64,000 nucleotides of DNA from Dactylis glomerata (GCA_007115705.1 QXEO01000464.1:2164212-2228211); one strand, 5' to 3'; counted from the stretch's first letter, positions 11,136 to 25,477 are shown. Program-made: numbers and translations. Notes: a model not told the origin generated them from the letters alone.

Positions 11136-11504
11136 GAATCAAATTTCCTATTGACGATAGTTTTTTCAAGATTATGGTCGTTAACATACACATATTGATT
11201 ATTGATGCGGGAATAAATTATATTTACATTCAAACCAACTACATCATTTAAGTAAAAATTACATACATTAGCAACAACATATTTTACTCTGGCAATAAAA
11301 TTCAGTACAAAATATATAAGCGCCTACACTGAGTGTGAAGTAATAAATACATATATTACCATCTCACTGCTAAGTGTCATCCTCAAATTTGTCATTTGTG
11401 GTTGCATGGGCTGGTGGCTACAGCCCGCCACTATCTTCTTTTGATCGCGAGATCAAACCTACGGTATAGGTAAAATAGTATACCGTCCTAATATAAAGCT
11501 GTAG

Positions 11505-11572
11505 GCCTAGCATGGTCTAGTGCCTAAGGCGTGCCATGGTCATTAGTTGATCGCTAGTTCAAATCCTTGTCC
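11505..11572 (+). other. tRNA-like segment with degenerate A and B boxes
   Basis: GCATGGTCTAGTGCCTAAGGC resembles a tRNA D-arm/A-box, and 30-odd bases later TAGTTCAAATCC resembles the B-box, followed by CTTGTCCCA. It does not close a convincing cloverleaf, so it is not called a tRNA gene. It may be a decayed tRNA-derived SINE piece inside the right arm of the inverted-repeat element. Confidence 0.25.
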
Positions 11573-11820
11573 CAGTAAATTAAATTTTATTTGTTTCGTC
11601 CGCGACTGACAAGTAGGACCCACATGTAAGGTGAAATATGCCTGATAAAAAATATGAGGGGTATTTTTGCAAAAGTTATAACACCACATGTCATCTTCTA
11701 GTTGATTGAGGACTAAATCTTCACATATATCCAAGTTGTAAGACTATTATACCATGTACTTTGGATTTTAGAACTAAACCTTCACACCGTGTGCAAGTTG
11801 TAGGACCTCCGGTGTAATTA

Positions 11821-12103
11821 CATCCAACTAAAACTGCCGCGTTTGGCCAAGACGCTTTTACAGATTTTTCTCTGTTTACTTTATAACGCCTTTGCTCTTT
11901 GGTATTAATCGGCAATAGTGGGTTGTTACCTATCAATAGCTAGCACGTCTCCCTTCCAAAATTTAAGCCATACTAATAAGTACTTTGCTCCTTGTGATAT
12001 CTGAAAAGAAGAGAATTATGGACTTAAATTGTCAACTTAAGCAAATATAAATCACATCGCCGGTGCTAGCGCTGCATGCTTGGTTTTCAACATGCATTGC
12101 TAA
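11821..12103. other. Short intergenic spacer
   Basis: AT-rich, no open frame or repeat recognised. Confidence 0.5.
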
Positions 12104-12387
12104 GAGCATTTTCAATAGATGACGTATATATGAGTAGGTGACTAAAAAACTGTTTTTTTTTTTACATAACCTCGCCAAAATTCGATCTCTGACAGAATTT
12201 TGGTGATGTAAACTTTTTTGGGTAGCCTCTATTTTTGTGCCAGGTGATGCAAATCTACATCACCTGGGAGGCAGGGACGCTACCCTTTATCCTCCCCCCC
12301 ACCTCCCTCCACGCGAGCCGTAACCGCCAACTGAAATACCCCCACGCTTATTCTTCTTGCAGCCGCTAGACCGCTTGCAAATACGCC

Positions 12388-12942
12388 ATGCTCCGCCGCC
12401 GCCCATTCAAATACTCGCCAGATCCGCCGTCGAGGCCCACTCTGCCGTTCCCTTGTTTATTTGAGCTGATTTGGCATGCCGCCGCGCTCTCGAAGAGCTC
12501 GACCGACTTCTTTGACATCTGTATGGTACACCGCCGGGCTCATCGTCGATGGACATCGCTTCCGAATGGGGACCCCCGAGAAGGCAGAGCTCGCCGCGCG
12601 TGCGTACAACACGTTCGCGTGGAGGCACGACCGCCCGCGGTCCGAGCTCAACTTCCCGAAGTTGAGAGTCGCGCCAAGGCGGAGTTCCTCACGCGGGATA
12701 AGGAGGACCGGCGGGCGCGCTGATAGCTTCTAGTGCAGGGGGTCGATGACAAGGTGATGGCGCGCCTCGAAGGGAGCATCCAGATCTTGTGTGTGTGTGG
12801 ATCTTGCACGAAGAAGAAGCGAGCCGCCGCCGGTGGCTTGGGAGTGGAGGCTAGCCCCTCGGTCGTCGTCATCTTGTCAGGGTCCTCCTCCTTTGTGGAC
12901 TTGGGCGACTTGGGTTCTTCGTCCTTGGATTCCGATTACTAG
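12388..12942 (+). pseudogene. AP2/ERF-like domain remnant
   Basis: The frame 12476-12733 contains FRMGTPEKAELAARAYNTFA, then WRHDRPRSELNFP, which matches the second half of an AP2 domain: the turn and the amphipathic helix with an [AE]-A-A-R-A-Y core, ending in a LNFP motif. The first half, with the YRGVR beta strands that contact DNA, is missing or unreadable, and the upstream start (MLRRRPFKYSP at 12388) is in another frame. A downstream frame (12733-12942) has a serine/aspartate-rich tail, SGSSSFVDLGDLGSSSLDSD. At least two frame changes are therefore needed to read it as one protein. AP2-like ORFs of this repetitive sort are often captured inside grass transposons; it lies inside a terminal-inverted-repeat element here and is surely non-functional as a transcription factor. 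Confidence 0.55.
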
Positions 12943-14806
12943 AACCGCATCGACGATGACACCGCAACGTCCAAGTGTAGCTAGTGTCGATTATATGGTG
13001 TCTAGTATCTAGTATCCAAGTATCGGGATCGAAATGTTGAGTACCTAGTGTCGACAGTCAATCGGGATTGAACTCGAGTATTAATGTTTAATCGAGTCTA
13101 GTAATGTTAAAATCAATGTTTGGTAATGTCTAATTGTTGTGGCAAGTGTTTAATCGACATTTAAAATGTTATATTGATGTCAAAATTTCAAATTTATAGT
13201 TCAAAATGCCGAATTTGAAATGTTAAATGATTGATCGTGTCCTAAAATACATCAGAGAGTGGATTTGCTACTCACCTGGGTACCTACTCACCACTTAATC
13301 ACCGTTGGATCTTGCACATCACCATTGGATTCTTCTTGTGACTAACGGCTACTACACACGATGTTTGATGGAGAGTGAATAAAAAAGGAACAGATTCTCT
13401 ATCTCTTGTCGTTTATTGTTGAAGTCAGGCTTAGTTTTTTCTTTCTCTCTCTCCAATCAACTACGCTCTAGCTAATTAACTAAGTGCTCCATACTAGCCG
13501 GATAATCAGAGAGCTATGTTAAATGCTCCAATCAACTTCGCTCTAGCTAATTAACCACGAAATCATCTCTTGTTAGCCATTGATGAACATTGGATAATCA
13601 AAGAAATAAACTATGTTAAATGCTCCAAACCGAAACCACTAAAATCAGCTCACGAATCAAAACAGGTATCTCACTGGGCACTGCATCTGCACACGTCTGG
13701 GAAGATCGGAGCTAGATGAACTCCGGTCACTCCTTTTGCGGAAATCAACAGAACAAAGGGGACGAGATGTGCATCCAAGAACACTAGCAAAACGAAGCCC
13801 AACCAAGAAAAAAAAAGCTACGAATCCCTGCAAACAAGTCGACCGCCGCGCGTGCTAGAGCCTCCCAGCCGCGACCATGGAGGCATGGACTCTGGCGCTA
13901 CCCTAGTCCCCGGCGGGCTCCTGGTAAGGCCGGCGGCCGGTGGTCGGCTGGACGGCTCGAGCGCGAGCACGCAGCAGCCACGTCCAGGGCAGGAGCAGGG
14001 CGGAGATGCTCGCATCCCAGCCACGCGCCCAGCCTCCGCGTCGTCGTCCTTGACCCGCCATGGACCACGTCCCCTCCGACGTGAGCCTTCTCCATGCAGG
14101 GCAGCGGGCATGCGCGGGAAGAAGCAGAGGGAGGCAGCCGTGAACTTGCACCGCGAGGTTGAGGACGGCATGCTGGCGACGAGGTCGGTAAAGGCCGCTC
14201 CGCTCCCGCGAACTCCGACGCGTGCTCGTGTCCCGAGCTCCGGTCGCTGCGCCTCACGTGCTCCTGCCCCGCCGCGTGCTCGCGTCGCCCCGCAGCAGCT
14301 CCTCCACGAGTCAACCGCAGGCCACCTGAGCTCCTCATTTTCTGACTGAAAACAACAGTTCGGATCGCAATATTTACAGGAACAAAGATGAACCACACTA
14401 GAACGCACTGGCTGCCCGATCAAATGAATCAACAACAGAATCAGATCAAGTATTACTTGTCTTCACACATGCAGACCAAGCCGATTTCTTTCCTCCTTGC
14501 TGCCCGATAGCGTGGCTACCAGAGCAGCTTGCGGGGGTGGCCGGTCGTGATGGCTTGCGGGGGTGGTCGGCCATGGTGGTCTGGTCATGGTGACCTGCGA
14601 GTTGCTGAGGAACGGGCGCAGCTCCTTCGTGTGCCGCCGCACCTGTAAATCGCGCCACCCACCTCCACCACGGCCGCAAGGAGCGCCGTCTCCTGCATCT
14701 TGGAAATTCTCGAGCAACCAGACCCTGCCAGGAGGACGAGGACAGCGGCAGCTCCTGGGATTCTGGCGGTGGGCGGGACGGCGGCCGGCCCGTTTGGCCT
14801 CCAAGC

Positions 14807-16348
14807 TGATGTCTACACACGCGTCTGTTCTTGTAGACAGTGTTGGGCCTCCAAGTGCAGAGGTTTGTAGAACAGCAGCAAGTTTTCCTTAAGTGGATCA
14901 CCCAAGGTTTATCGAACTCAGGGAGGAAGAGGTCAATGCTATCCCTCTCAAGCAACCCTGCAATTACGATACAGAAAGTCTCTTGTGTCCCCAACACACC
15001 CAATACACTTGTCAGATGTATAGGTGCACTAGTTCGGCGAAGAGATAGTGAAATACAAGTGGTAGTGATGATTATAAGTAGTAACTGTGATATGAAATAA
15101 GTATCGCTGCGAGCAATCATGTAACAAAACAGCAAGTAAACGGTGTGCAATGCTTGGAAACAAGGCCTAGGGATCATACTTTCACTAGTGGACACACTCC
15201 CAACAAATATAACATAATTGATCAAATAAATAACTTCTCTTCACTATGGTACTCTGAATTACTCTCCTATTGAATAACACTAATCATTGCGTAGGGCTAC
15301 GAAGCACTCCTCAAAGTTCATCAAGTACTTGACAAACACCACTCATAGAGATATCCAAATCAAATCACAACTCAAGATAGATATTATTGCAACTTAGACC
15401 AAGTACTAACACGGTGCACACACTGTCAACATTACACCATGAAAGGAGGAATAGATCACTTCAATACTATCATAGTGATAATTATTCTCATAATCCATAA
15501 AAGATCACAATCATTGCCTAGACCAAGTACCACCCATGATGCACGCACTGTCACCGTTACACCATGGCAGGAGGAATAGATTACTTTAATAACACACTAG
15601 AGTACACATATTGAAGAAGAGTAACATCTACTTATTCAACATGATACAAAGCTCACGATCACATAAAGATCACATCATGGGAGAGAGAGGTGAATCACAT
15701 AGCTACCGGTAGAGCCCTCAGCCCCGGGGATAAACTACTCCCTCCTCATCATAGGAGACAGCAAGGTTGATGGAGATGGCGGTGAGGTCGATGGAGACGG
15801 CGGAGACGGCGATGGAGACCGATGGAGATGGCTCCGGGGGCACTTCCCCGTCCTGGCAGGGTGCCGGAATAGAGACTTCTGTCCCCCGAAATTTGGCTTC
15901 GACGGCGGCGGCGCTGCGGAACTGTTCTGGAAATTTCGCGGACTCCCCTAGGGTTTTCCGTCCCGAGGCTTTATATAGGCGAAGGGGTGTCGTCAGGGGG
16001 CAGCCAGGGGCTCCTCACACCAGGTGGGCGCGGCCAGGCGCTGGGCCGCGCCCCCTACGTGTGAGGGCGGCCTCTGGTCCCCCTCCTGCTCCCGTTTGGT
16101 CCTCGTCCTTCGTCCGGGAAAAATAGGACTTCTGGAACTTGTTTCGCCCAATTCCGAGAATATTTCCTGTGTAGCTTTTCTGAAACACAAAAATAGCAGA
16201 AAACAGGGAACTGGCACTGTGGCATCTTGTCAATAGGTTAGTTTCGGAAATCGCATAAAAGTGCCACGAAGTGTAACGAAACACAAGGCAAATGGTGTAA
16301 AAACAAGCATGGAGCATCAAAAATTATAGATACGTTGGAGACGTATCA
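14807..16348 (-). repeat. 3' LTR of outer element
   Basis: 1,542 bp, TG...CA on the element strand: starts TGATACGTCTCCAACGTATC and ends TGTGTAGACATCA. A TATA box reads CCTATATAAAG (complement of about 15970-15980). Aligns throughout with 19915-21333 plus 29704-29825. Confidence 0.93.
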
Positions 16349-18885
16349 AGCATCCCCAAGCTTAACTCCTGCTCGTCCTCGAGTAGGTAAGTGATAACAA
16401 AATAAATAATTTTTGAGGTGACATGCACCATCACAATCTTGATCATATAGGTAAAGCATTGAGTGCTGAGATCAAAGAACTTAAAACATGGGCATGCAAG
16501 ACATAATCTTGATAATAGAAACTTAGCAACCATGTTATAACATGAAAATGAACACAAACAAAAGATCATGAAAATGAAACAATGAAACTCAAACGTGTGT
16601 TCAAATCATAAGAAAAAACATACAAATGGTTTTCAGCTTGTCCTTCATGGAGAGCAAAACATAAATGCATAGGACACCTTCAAGTTTAAGAGGGCGACTA
16701 GATACAAATAATTTGAGAACAAGTGAAACCAACAATATGAATCAATCAATGAAAACTTTGGGACAATGCACATTATACTAAGAATGACAACTATGCTCTC
16801 TTAATGGTGCATAAAGATAAAAGGTGGTGACTCAACATAAAAGTAAAAGAAAGGCCCTTCGCGGAGGGAAGCAGTGATTAAACATGTGCTAGAGCTTTTC
16901 ATTTGTAAAACAGAGAGATAAAAATTGGTTTTGAGAGGTGGTTGTCTTTGTCAACGACTGGCAATGGGGTTCTTACTATCTTCCATACAAAAATGAAGCA
17001 AGTTTTTGAGAGACAGATTGGCACTTTTGTGCTCTTTTATAAAGCTTGGCACTCCTCCCCACCTTTTTTCCTTTCACAAACCATGGCTAACGATTCCATC
17101 GGGTGCCCTCCAACATTCACATTCCATGGAGGAGTGCCTTTTTTCTTTCCTTTTTTTTTCTTTTTGGAATAAGCAATATGGAAGATAGCAAATCCGACCA
17201 CTACGTCCCCATGAGCTGAAAACAGTGTCACAAAATGAGAAGTATTTTGAAGGTTTTTTGAAAGGTAGCACATGAAAATTTACTTTGGAATGACTTACAA
17301 ATACCATGCATAGGAGTTTATAGTGGACACAATGGCAAACTTGGTTTTGGGAGTTGGATGCACGAGTAGAGCTCATACTCAGTACAAGGCGAGGGCTAGC
17401 AGAAGACTGGGAGCGACCAACTAAGAGAGCAATAATGGCCATAATCATGCAAAGCGACAAAGCGACATTAAAAGAAGCATAAGATGGCATCAAAAGTCAA
17501 AAACTAAATGATCATAGAGGCTATAGGCGACTTATTTTTGTAGTCAACATGGTGTAAGCATGCGCCAAGTCAACCCAAATAAAGCATCAAAGGAGAAAAC
17601 CAAATTAATGCTTCCAAATAATATAAACAACGCATGATTTTTTCAAAGGCTCATTAAGCAATCTCAGTTATTTGAGACAAGTCATGCAACAGCAAAACCA
17701 CTAAGCATACTATCAAAAAGACATCAAACATGACATGAAAAAGCCTAAGCCGCAGTCTACACAAGCTCCTTCTTGTACCACTATTTTGCATAAAGCTTTT
17801 TCTCTTTTCCAACACCATTTGAAATTTTTATAAACACCTCTTTTGATGAAAACCAATAAAGATCAGAGGCAAAAATACACCTTGATGAAAAGATATAACA
17901 AGATCTGAACAAAAATCAAGGCGAAAAACAAAGGCTAAACGCAGTAGCAGAAAAAGAGAACACTCATTGAACGATAAGAGTGAAAACTATAGTGTTCTTG
18001 GCAAATGAAAAGCGAGTTCATCTCCTCCAAAAGAAACATGATGTGATCTAACCATTTATTGCAGCAAACTAAACAAAAGAAAACTAAAAAACAAAAATAA
18101 CTGACGCTCCAAGAAAAACGTATAGTGCATGAAGCAATAAAAATATAGTGTCTTGAAAGGTGACCTGATTTTTGCCGATGAAGAAGGGGTGCCTCGGGGC
18201 ATCCCCAAGCTTTGACGCTTGTACTTCTTGGATATTTCTTGGGGTGACATGGGCATTCCCAAGCTTGAGCTTTTATCCATTCTTCATCTCATCTCATCAT
18301 TCTCCAATCCCTATACTTGAAAACTTCCTTCATACAAAACTAAACACAAATCTATTAGCAACATTAGTGTAAGCATAACATATAATCAACCTCTTTTTGC
18401 TTCAGGTTAAAACCTAAAACCACCACATATTAAGCATATACTACTGTAGCAACTTCCCCAAAAGTTCCGAGATCAAAAGAACTCAAAAAGAAAGCGATAA
18501 AGCGGCAAACACAAATATTGGCAGAAATCTGTCAAAATAGAACAGCTGACAAAGGTCGAATTTTTAGAGGGTTTTCTGTTGCTCAAATCAAAAAGTGTTC
18601 TACTAATGAAAGTTTGGATATAATCTGGGGCATATGCACAAGAAATCGCAGGTCCAAAAGATTTACAGAGAATTTTCACGAATTTTTACGTTACAGCACC
18701 GAAAACTATTTCAGGACAGCAACATCCCCAAATCTTACCTTACTCAAATTAGAGGCTTCTCTTGGCAAAACAACGAAATAAAAAGGATAAGGAGCGGTTA
18801 TTACAGTAGTAATAACTTCCAAGACTCAAATGAAAGAAAAAGTACTAAAAATAAACAATGAGTTATCTCCCAAGAGTGCTTTTCT

Positions 18886-19725
18886 TTAACGCCTTTGAGC
18901 TAGGCGCAGTAATTTGCAAAGATGCTCATGTGGGCGCCATATAAGAGCTTGAGGCAAAGGCGCCATATAGGAAATTAAGCAATAGAGAGCATCAAAAAGC
19001 AGATATGAAAGACATTTAAATCTAAACCACTTCCTATGCATAGGAATCTTGTAAGAAAATAAATCAACGAGGCACATAGTAGCAAACATGGATAGATAAA
19101 ACAAGTGCCACTTCAAGATTTGCAACATAAAGAGGGGAAACTTAATATTGTTGAGATCCATCAAACCATGTTTCCCTCTCTCATAATAACTTTCAGTAGC
19201 ATCATGCATAGAACTAACAATATAACTATCACATAAAACATCACTATCATGAGCCACATGCATAAAAGAATTAATACTGCCCACATGAACAATAGTAGTA
19301 GGAGCAGATTCAACAGAATAATTATTCTCATCACCATAATCATCAAAAATAGGAGGCATATTGTAATCATAACTAATTTTATCCTCAATAGTAGGTGAAC
19401 TAAAAATATTATAACCATCATCATAACCATCATAAACTAGAGGTTTAATATCATCACAAGCTAAAGAACAGCTATTTCGCAAAGCATATTCTTCAAACAT
19501 ATCATCATAAGAAGGAACATCACATATGGGAGATAAAATATTATCAGAGCAAACTTTCTCCACTAAAGCTGGGGAACTAAAAATATCATGCTTAACAAAA
19601 CCAGCTTCCCCACGCTTAGACTTTTCTATAGCATTAGCAATAACGGTGTTCAAAGCATTCATACTAACAACACTATTGGCATGCAAATTAAGCTCCAAAG
19701 GTTTTTCAATTTTCTCTTCAAACAC
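18886..19725 (-). pseudogene. Deleted gag-like ORF of outer element
   Basis: A 279-codon frame equal to the two ends of the 830-codon gag at 25478-27970 joined at LSPICDV|PSYDDMF. The central gag domain and CCHC knuckle are gone. The family start codon is changed to ATA just upstream (19769-19771) and an extra A in the following run shifts the frame, so the longest reading starts at an internal MFEEKIEK. It has an 11-residue stretch around IKPLVYDGYDD that the longer copy lacks. The hydrophobic C-terminus (FPLFMLQILKWHLFYLSMFA) is retained. Translation, if any, would give a protein without any known gag function. The third copy at 34209 has the identical junction. Confidence 0.85.
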
Positions 19726-19914
19726 TTCATATCTAAACTCAGGAAAAAAGACTACAGAACTCTTTGTTTTCTATTAAGCCTAACTAGTGAAAATAAAAAC
19801 AAGAAACAAAAAGATGTAATTGCAGAATCTAAATGAAATAACTTCGAGCACTCACACAGGAGGATGCGAGTACCTTTTACCTTACCTCCCCGGCAACGGC
19901 GCCAGAAAAGAGCT

Positions 19915-21333
19915 TGATGTCTACACACGCGTCTGTTCTTGTAGACAGTGTTGGGCCTCCAAGTGCAGAGGTTTGTAGAACAGCAGCAAGTTTCCCTTAA
20001 GTGGATCACCCAAGGTTTATCAAACTCAGGGAGGAAGAGGTCAAAGCTATCCCTCTCAAGCAACCCTGCAATTACGATACAGAAAGTCTCTTGTGTCCCC
20101 AACACACCCAATACACTTGTCAGATGTATAGGTGCACTAGTTCGGCGAAGAGATAGTGAAATACAAGTGGTAGTGATGATTATAAGTAGTAACTGTGATA
20201 TGAAATAAGTATCGCTGCGAGCAATCATGTAACAAAATAGCAAGTAAACGGTGTGCAATGCTTGGAAACAAGGCCTAGGGATCATACTTTCACTAGTGGA
20301 CACACTCCCAACAAATATAACATAATTGAACAAATAAATAACTTCTCTTCACTATGGTACTCTGAATTACTCTCCTATTGAATAACACTAATCATTGCGT
20401 AGGGCTACGAAGCACTCCTCAAAGTTCATCAAGTACTTAACAAACACCACTCATAGAGATATCCAAATCAAATCACAACTCAAGATAGATATTATTGCAA
20501 CTTAGACCAAGTACTAACACGGTGCACACACTGTCAACATTCCACCATGAAAGGAGGAATAGATCACTTCAATACTATCATAGTGATAATTATTCTCATA
20601 ATCCATAAAAGATCACAATCGTAGCCTAGACCAAGTACCACCATGATGCACGCACTGTCACCGTTACACCATGGCAGGAGGAATAGATTACTTTAATAAC
20701 ACACTAGAGTACACATAATGAAGAAGAGTAACATCTACTTATTCAACATGATACAAAGCTCACGATCACATAAAGATCACATCATGGGAGAGAGAGGTGA
20801 ACCACATAGCTACCGGTAGAGCCCTCAGCCCCGGGGATGAACTACTCCCTCCTCATCATAGGAGACAGCAAGGTTGATGGAGATGGCGGTGAGGTCGATG
20901 GAGACGGCGGAGACGGCGATGGAGACCGATGGAGATGGCTCCAGGGGCACTTCCCCGTCCCGGCAGGGTGCCGGAACAAAGACTTCTGTCCCTCGAAATT
21001 TGGCTTCGATGGCGGCAGCGCTGCGGAACTGTTCTAGAAATTTTGCCGACTCCCCTAGGGTTTTCCGTCCCGAGGCTTTATATAGGCGAAGGGGCGTCGT
21101 CAGGGGGCAGCCAGGGGCTCCTCACACCAGGTGGGCGCGGCCAGGGGCTGGGCCGCGCCCCCTACGTGTGAGGGCAGCCTCTAGCCCCCCTCCGGCTCTC
21201 GTTTGGTCCTCGTCCTTCGACCGGGAAAAATAGGACTTCTGAAACTTGTTTCGTCCAATTCCGAGAATATTTCCTGTGTAGCTTTTCTGAAACACAAAAA
21301 TAGCAGAAAACAGGGAACTGGCACTGTGGCATC
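19915..21333 (-). repeat. 5' LTR of outer element, larger part
   Basis: Matches 14807 onward and stops at GGCATC, where the inner element enters. It resumes at 29704 with TTGTCAATAGGTTAG, as in the intact LTR at about 16229. Confidence 0.93.
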
Positions 21334-22891
21334 TGATGTCTACGCACTTCTATTCTTGTAGACACTTGTTGGGCCTCCAAGTGCAAAGATTTGTAGAACA
21401 GCAGCAAGTTTCCCTTAAGTGGATCACCCAAGGTTTATCGAACTCAGGGAGGTTAGAGGTCAAAGCTATCCCTCTCAAGCAACCCTGCAATTACGATACA
21501 GAAAGTCTCTTGTGTCCCCAACACACACAATACACTTGTCAGATGTATAGGTGCACTAGTTCGGCGAAGAGATAGTGAAATACAAGTAGTAGTGATGATT
21601 ATAAGTAGCAAACGTGATGTGAAATAAATATCGCTGAGAGCAAACAAGTAACAAAACAGCAAGTAAACGGTGTGCAATGCTTGGAAACAAGGCCTAGGGA
21701 TCATACTTTCACTAGTGGACACACTCCCAACAATATAACATGATTGAACAAATAAATAACTTCTCTCCACTATGGTACTCTGAATTACTCTCCTATTGAA
21801 TAACACTAATCATTGTGTAGTGGCTACAGAAGCACCCCTTAAAGTTCATCAAGTACTTGACAAACACCACTCATAGAGATATCCAAGTCAGATCACAACT
21901 CAAGAAAGAAATCATTGCAACTTAGACCAAGTACTAACACGGTGCACACACTGTCAACATTACACCATGAAAGGAGGAATACATCACTCAATACTATCAT
22001 AGTAATAATTACTCTCATAATCCACAAGAGATCACGATCATAGCCTAAACCAAGTACCACCACGATGCACGCACTGTCACCGTTACACCATGGCAGGAGG
22101 AATAGATTACTTTAATAACATCACTAGAGTACACTATAATAATTAAGCATAGGAGTAGCATAATATCTGAATAATAACATCTACTTGTTCAACATGATAC
22201 AAAGCTCACGATCACATAAAGATCACATCATGGGAGAGAGAGGTGAACCACATAGCTACCGGTAGAGCCCTCAGCCCCGGGGATGAACTACTCCCTCCTC
22301 ATCATAGGAGACAGCAAGGTTGATGGAGATGGCGGTGAGGTCGATGGAGACGGCGATGGAGACCGATGGAGATGGCTCCGGGGGCACTTCCCCGTCCCGG
22401 CAGGGTGCCGGAACAGAGACTTCTGTCCCCCGAAATTCGTCGGCGATGGCGGCGGAACTGCGGAACTCTTTCTGGAAAATTGCCGACTCCCCTAGGGTTT
22501 TCCGTCCCGAGGCTTTATATAGGCGAAGGGGCGTCGTCAGGGGTGGGACCAGGCGCCCTCACACATGGCTAGCGCGGCCAGGGGCCTTGCCGCGCCACCA
22601 TGGTGTGTGGGGCCCCTGTGGCCCACCTCCTACTCCTCTTCGGATCTCTGAAAGCTTCCGGGTAAAATAAGACTTCAGGAACTTGTTTCGTCCAATTCCG
22701 AGAATATTTCCTGTGTATCACTTCTGAAACACAAAAACAGCAGAAAACAGGAAACTGGCACTGTGGCACTTGTTAATAGGTTAGTTCCGGAAAATGCATA
22801 AAAGTGCCACTAAGTGTAACGAAACAATAGGCAAATGGTGTAAAAACAAGCATGGAGCATCAAAAATTATAGATACGTTTGAGACATATCA
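21334..22891 (-). repeat. 3' LTR of inner element
   Basis: 1,558 bp, TG...CA. It differs from 28132-29698 by few visible changes (for example GCACTTCT versus GCAGTTCT near the end and a short triplet-repeat difference at about 22345). A TATA-like CCTATATAAAG is present. The sequence just inside the U3 region (GTGGCCCACCTCC) differs from the outer family's LTR. Confidence 0.93.
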
Positions 22892-25477
22892 AGCATCCCC
22901 AAGCTTAACTCCTGCTCGTCCTCGAGTAGGTAAGTGATAACAAAAGAATAATTTTTGAGGTGACATGCACCTACACAATCTTGATCATATAAGTAAGCAT
23001 TTGTGAGCTGGGATCAATAGAACTTAAAACATGGGCATGAAGATATAATCATGACAATAAGAACTTAGCAACCATGTTGTAAACATGCAAATGAACACAA
23101 ACAAAAGATCATGAAAATGAAACAATGAAACTCGAACGTGTGTTCAAATCATAAGGAAAAATATACAAATGGTTTTCAGCTTGTCCTTCAAAGAGAGCAA
23201 AACATAAATGCATAGGACACCTTCAAGTTTAAGAGGGCGACTAGATACAAATAATTTAAGAACAAGTGAAACCAACAATATGAATCAATCAATGAAAACT
23301 TTGGGACAATGCACATTATACTAAGAATGACAACTATGCTCTCTTAATGGTGCATAAAGGTAGAAGGTGGTGACTCAACATAAAAGTAAAAGAAAGGCCC
23401 TTCGCGGAGGGAAGTAGTGATTAAACATGTGCTAGAGCTTTTCATTTGTAAAATAGAGAGATAAAAATTGGTTTTGAGAGGTGGTTGTCTTTGTCAACGA
23501 TTGGCAATGGGGTTCTTACTATCTTCCATACAAAAATGAAGCAAGTTTTTGAGAGAGAGATTGACACTTTTGTGCTCTTTTATAAAGCTTGGCACTCCTC
23601 CCCACCTTTTTTCCTTTCTCAAACCATGGCTAACCGATTCCATCGGGTGCCCACCAACATTCACATACCATGGAGGAGTGCCTTTTTTCTTTCTTTTTTT
23701 TTCTTTTTTTTTCTTTTTGGAATAAGCAATATGGAAGATAGCAAATCCGACCACTACGTCCCCATGAGCTGAAAACAGGTCACAAATGAGAAGTATTTTG
23801 AAGGTTTTTTGAAAGGTAGCACATGAAAATTTACTTGGAATGGCTTACAAATACCATGCATAGGAATTTATAGTGGACATAATGGCAAACTTGGTTTTTA
23901 GGAGTTGGATGCACGAGTAGAGCTCATACTCAGTACAAAGTGAGGGCTAGCAAAAGACTGGGAGCGACCAACTAAGAGAGCAATAACGGCCATAATCATG
24001 CAAAGCGACAAAGCAACATTAAAAGAAGCATAAGATGGCATCAAAAGTCAAAAACTAAATGATCATAGAGGCTATTGGCGACTTTGTATGAGTCTAACAT
24101 GTGTGAGCATGCGCCAAGTCAACCCAAATAAAGCATCAAGGAGAAAACCAAAATAATGCTTCCATACAATAAAAATAACGCATGATTTTTTCAAATGCTC
24201 ATTAAGCAATCTCAGTTATTTGAGACAAGTCATGCTACAGCAAAACCACTAAGCATACTATCAAAAAGACATCAAGCATGACATGAAAAAGCCTAAGCCG
24301 CAGTCTACACAAGCTCCTTCTTGTACCACTATTTTGCACAAAGCTTTTTCTCTTTTCCAACACCATTTGAAATTTTTATAAACACCTCTTTTGATGAAAA
24401 CCAATAAAGATCAGAGGCAAAAATACACCTTGATGAAAATATATAACAAGATCTGAACACAAATCAAGGCGAAAAATGCAAACTAAACCCAGTAGCAGAA
24501 AAAGAGAACACTCATTGAAACGATAAGAGTGAAAAATGGAGTGTTCTTGGCAAATGAAAAGCGAGTTCATCTCCTCCAAAAGAAACATGATGTGATCAAA
24601 CCATTTATTGCAGCAAACTAAACTAAACTAATACTGAAAACAAAAACAACTGACGCTCCAAGAAAAACACATAGTGCATGAAGCAATAAAAATATAGTGT
24701 CTTGAAAGGTGACCTGATTTTTGCCGATGAAGAAGGGGTGCCTCGGGGGCATCCCCAAGCTTTGACGCTTGTACTTCTTGGATATTTCTTGGGGTGATGC
24801 ATGGGCATCCCCAAGCTTGAGCTTTTGTCCATTCTTCATCTCATCTCATCATTCTCCAATCCCTACACTTGAAAACTTCCTTCATACAAAACTAAACACA
24901 ATTCTATTAGCAACATTAGTGCAAGCATAACATATAATCAACCTCTTTTTGCTTCAGGTTTCAACTCAAAACCACCACATATATATCAAATACTACTGTA
25001 GCAACTTCCCAAAAAGTTCCATGATCAAAAGAACTCAAAAGAAAGCGATAAAGTGGCAAACACAAATATTGGCAGAAATCTGTCAAAACTGAACAGCTGA
25101 CAAAGGTCGAATTTTTAAGGGGTTTTATGTTGCTCAAATCAAAAAGTGTTCAACTAACAAAAGTTTAGATATAACCTGGGGCATATGCACAAGAAATCGC
25201 AGGTCCAAAAGATATACAGAGAATTTTCACGAATTTTTACGGTGCAGCACCGAAAACTGTTTCAGGACAGCAACATCCCCAAATCTTACCTCACTCAAAT
25301 TAGAGGCTTCTCTTGGCACAAAAACAAAATAAAAAGGATAAGGAGCAGTCATTACAGTAGTAATAACTTCCAAGACTCAAATAAAAGAAAAAGTACTGAA
25401 AATAAAACAATGGGTTATCTCCCAAGAGTGCTTTTCTTTAACGCCTTTGAGCTAGGCGCAGTAATTTGCAAAGATGC

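Larger units (their letters stand above)
9985..11820. mobile_element. Long terminal-inverted-repeat element
   Basis: Sequence from TAATTACACTGGAGGTCC at 9985 to about 10275 is repeated in reverse complement from 11820 back to about 11560 (TAATTACACCGGAGGTCC), with scattered substitutions. The arms are about 270-300 bp and contain matching stretches such as GATTTAGTCCTCAATCAACT on the left and its diverged complement on the right. TAATTA at each tip is palindromic, so the tip may be terminal repeat or target site. No transposase is present. A foldback or MITE-like element whose centre was later invaded by the MITE at about 10779. Superfamily not determined. Confidence 0.7.

Noticed and set aside
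11505..11572. tRNA gene
   Set aside because: A- and B-box words are present, but acceptor and anticodon stems do not pair convincingly. Reported only as tRNA-like.
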